6,052 bases of DNA from assembly GCA_947073895.1 (NCBI GenBank), contig CAMTNN010000097.1:1-6052 (forward strand), read 5' to 3'. Position 1 is the stretch's first letter; the number at the start of each line of letters is the position of its first letter. The notes beneath the pieces were generated by a model that worked only from the letters and a program-made list of their open reading frames with translations, was not told the DNA's origin and made no database searches. Of the stretch, positions 5,715-6,052 are shown piece by piece. This DNA comes from an uncultured cyanobacterium (GTDB lineage: Bacteria > Cyanobacteriota > Vampirovibrionia > Gastranaerophilales > Gastranaerophilaceae). The translations under genes were made by a program, and so were the position numbers.

Positions 5715-6052
5715 TTATTACCACCTTTTTCAAAATAAATCGCTTTTAAATATTTCGGCCTAAAACCCAAATTAAGCTCCTTTGTATTATAGTTTTTTGT
5801 GATTTCTTTAACAAAATAACTTGATGATAGAAAATAATAATTTCCTGTCGGAAGTTCCTCTATGTTATCACGACATTTATCAATATATTTCTCAGTACAC
5901 ATTTCTGTACCTAAATAAACTCTACGATTTAATATTACACCATCCAAATATATGTCATATTCATTAAACCCTCTCCCATGATCTAATAAAATAACATCCG
6001 TCTCATTTATATTTTCTTTTAAATAAGTTACAATCTGTCTTGAATACGAGTA
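5711..6052 (-). CDS. Unidentified protein, C-terminal 113 residues only
   Basis: The reading frame is open from the right edge of the window to a TGA that overlaps the amidohydrolase start. Only 113 residues are visible and the true start lies outside. A TTG at 5947 can open a 78-residue ORF, but nothing marks it as a start, and the frame continues upstream with protein-like sequence (YSYSRQIVTYLKENI, DVILLDHGRGFNEYDIYLDG). The visible part is soluble, rich in Tyr, Asn and Lys, with alternating strands and helices and no transmembrane segment. The pattern of a helix ending in LKEN, then DVILLDHGRGFNEYDIYL, recalls the soluble C-terminal tail of membrane glycosyltransferases (GT39/PMT-like). 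That is a weak resemblance from memory. Base use is very AT-rich, like the amidohydrolase. Confidence 0.75.
   Translation of the reverse strand, partial: YSYSRQIVTYLKENINETDVILLDHGRGFNEYDIYLDGVILNRRVYLGTEMCTEKYIDKCRDNIEELPTGNYYFLSSSYFVKEITKNYNTKELNLGFRPKYLKAIYFEKGGNK

Noticed and set aside
5711..5947. A separate 78-residue gene starting at TTG 5947
   Set aside because: The same frame stays open to the window edge with protein-like sequence, so the TTG is more likely an internal leucine codon of a longer gene.

Overview
The window is a compact, AT-rich bacterial housekeeping locus. Every supported gene lies on the minus strand, so it reads from high to low coordinates. The order is: an unidentified gene cut by the right edge; a metal-dependent amidohydrolase; rpsF (ribosomal protein S6); ssb; rpsR (ribosomal protein S18); an unrecognised 59-residue ORF; dprA; and topA, cut by the left edge. 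All genes read cleanly with the standard bacterial code, with no frameshifts. I saw no insertion sequence, CRISPR array or phage gene.

Region by region: 4881-6052 holds two genes overlapping by ATGA, which suggests translational coupling. 3643-4814 is the widespread rpsF-ssb-rpsR cluster, except that the ssb-rpsR spacer is unusually long (214 bases). That spacer can form a 7-bp hairpin and a possible pseudoknot on the minus-strand RNA. 3401-3580 is the small ORF, lying between two perfect hairpins. 1-3333 is a dprA-topA pair, also with an ATGA overlap. The dprA start lies 17 bases beyond a strong intrinsic terminator.

The genes fit together as information-processing functions: two small-subunit ribosomal proteins, the single-stranded-DNA-binding protein, the ssDNA/RecA loader DprA and topoisomerase I. 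The amidohydrolase and its partner look like a separate metabolic or envelope unit that happens to sit upstream.

The organism cannot be fixed from this window. Low G+C, the dprA-topA pairing and the rpsF-ssb-rpsR order are common in Firmicutes and also occur in other low-GC gut lineages. The unusual tryptophan-free SSB argues against a textbook Bacillus or Clostridium. A Melainabacteria-like gut bacterium is a guess only.

The points most worth a second look are the structured ssb-rpsR spacer, the hairpin-bracketed 59-aa ORF, the terminator abutting dprA, and the divergent SSB.
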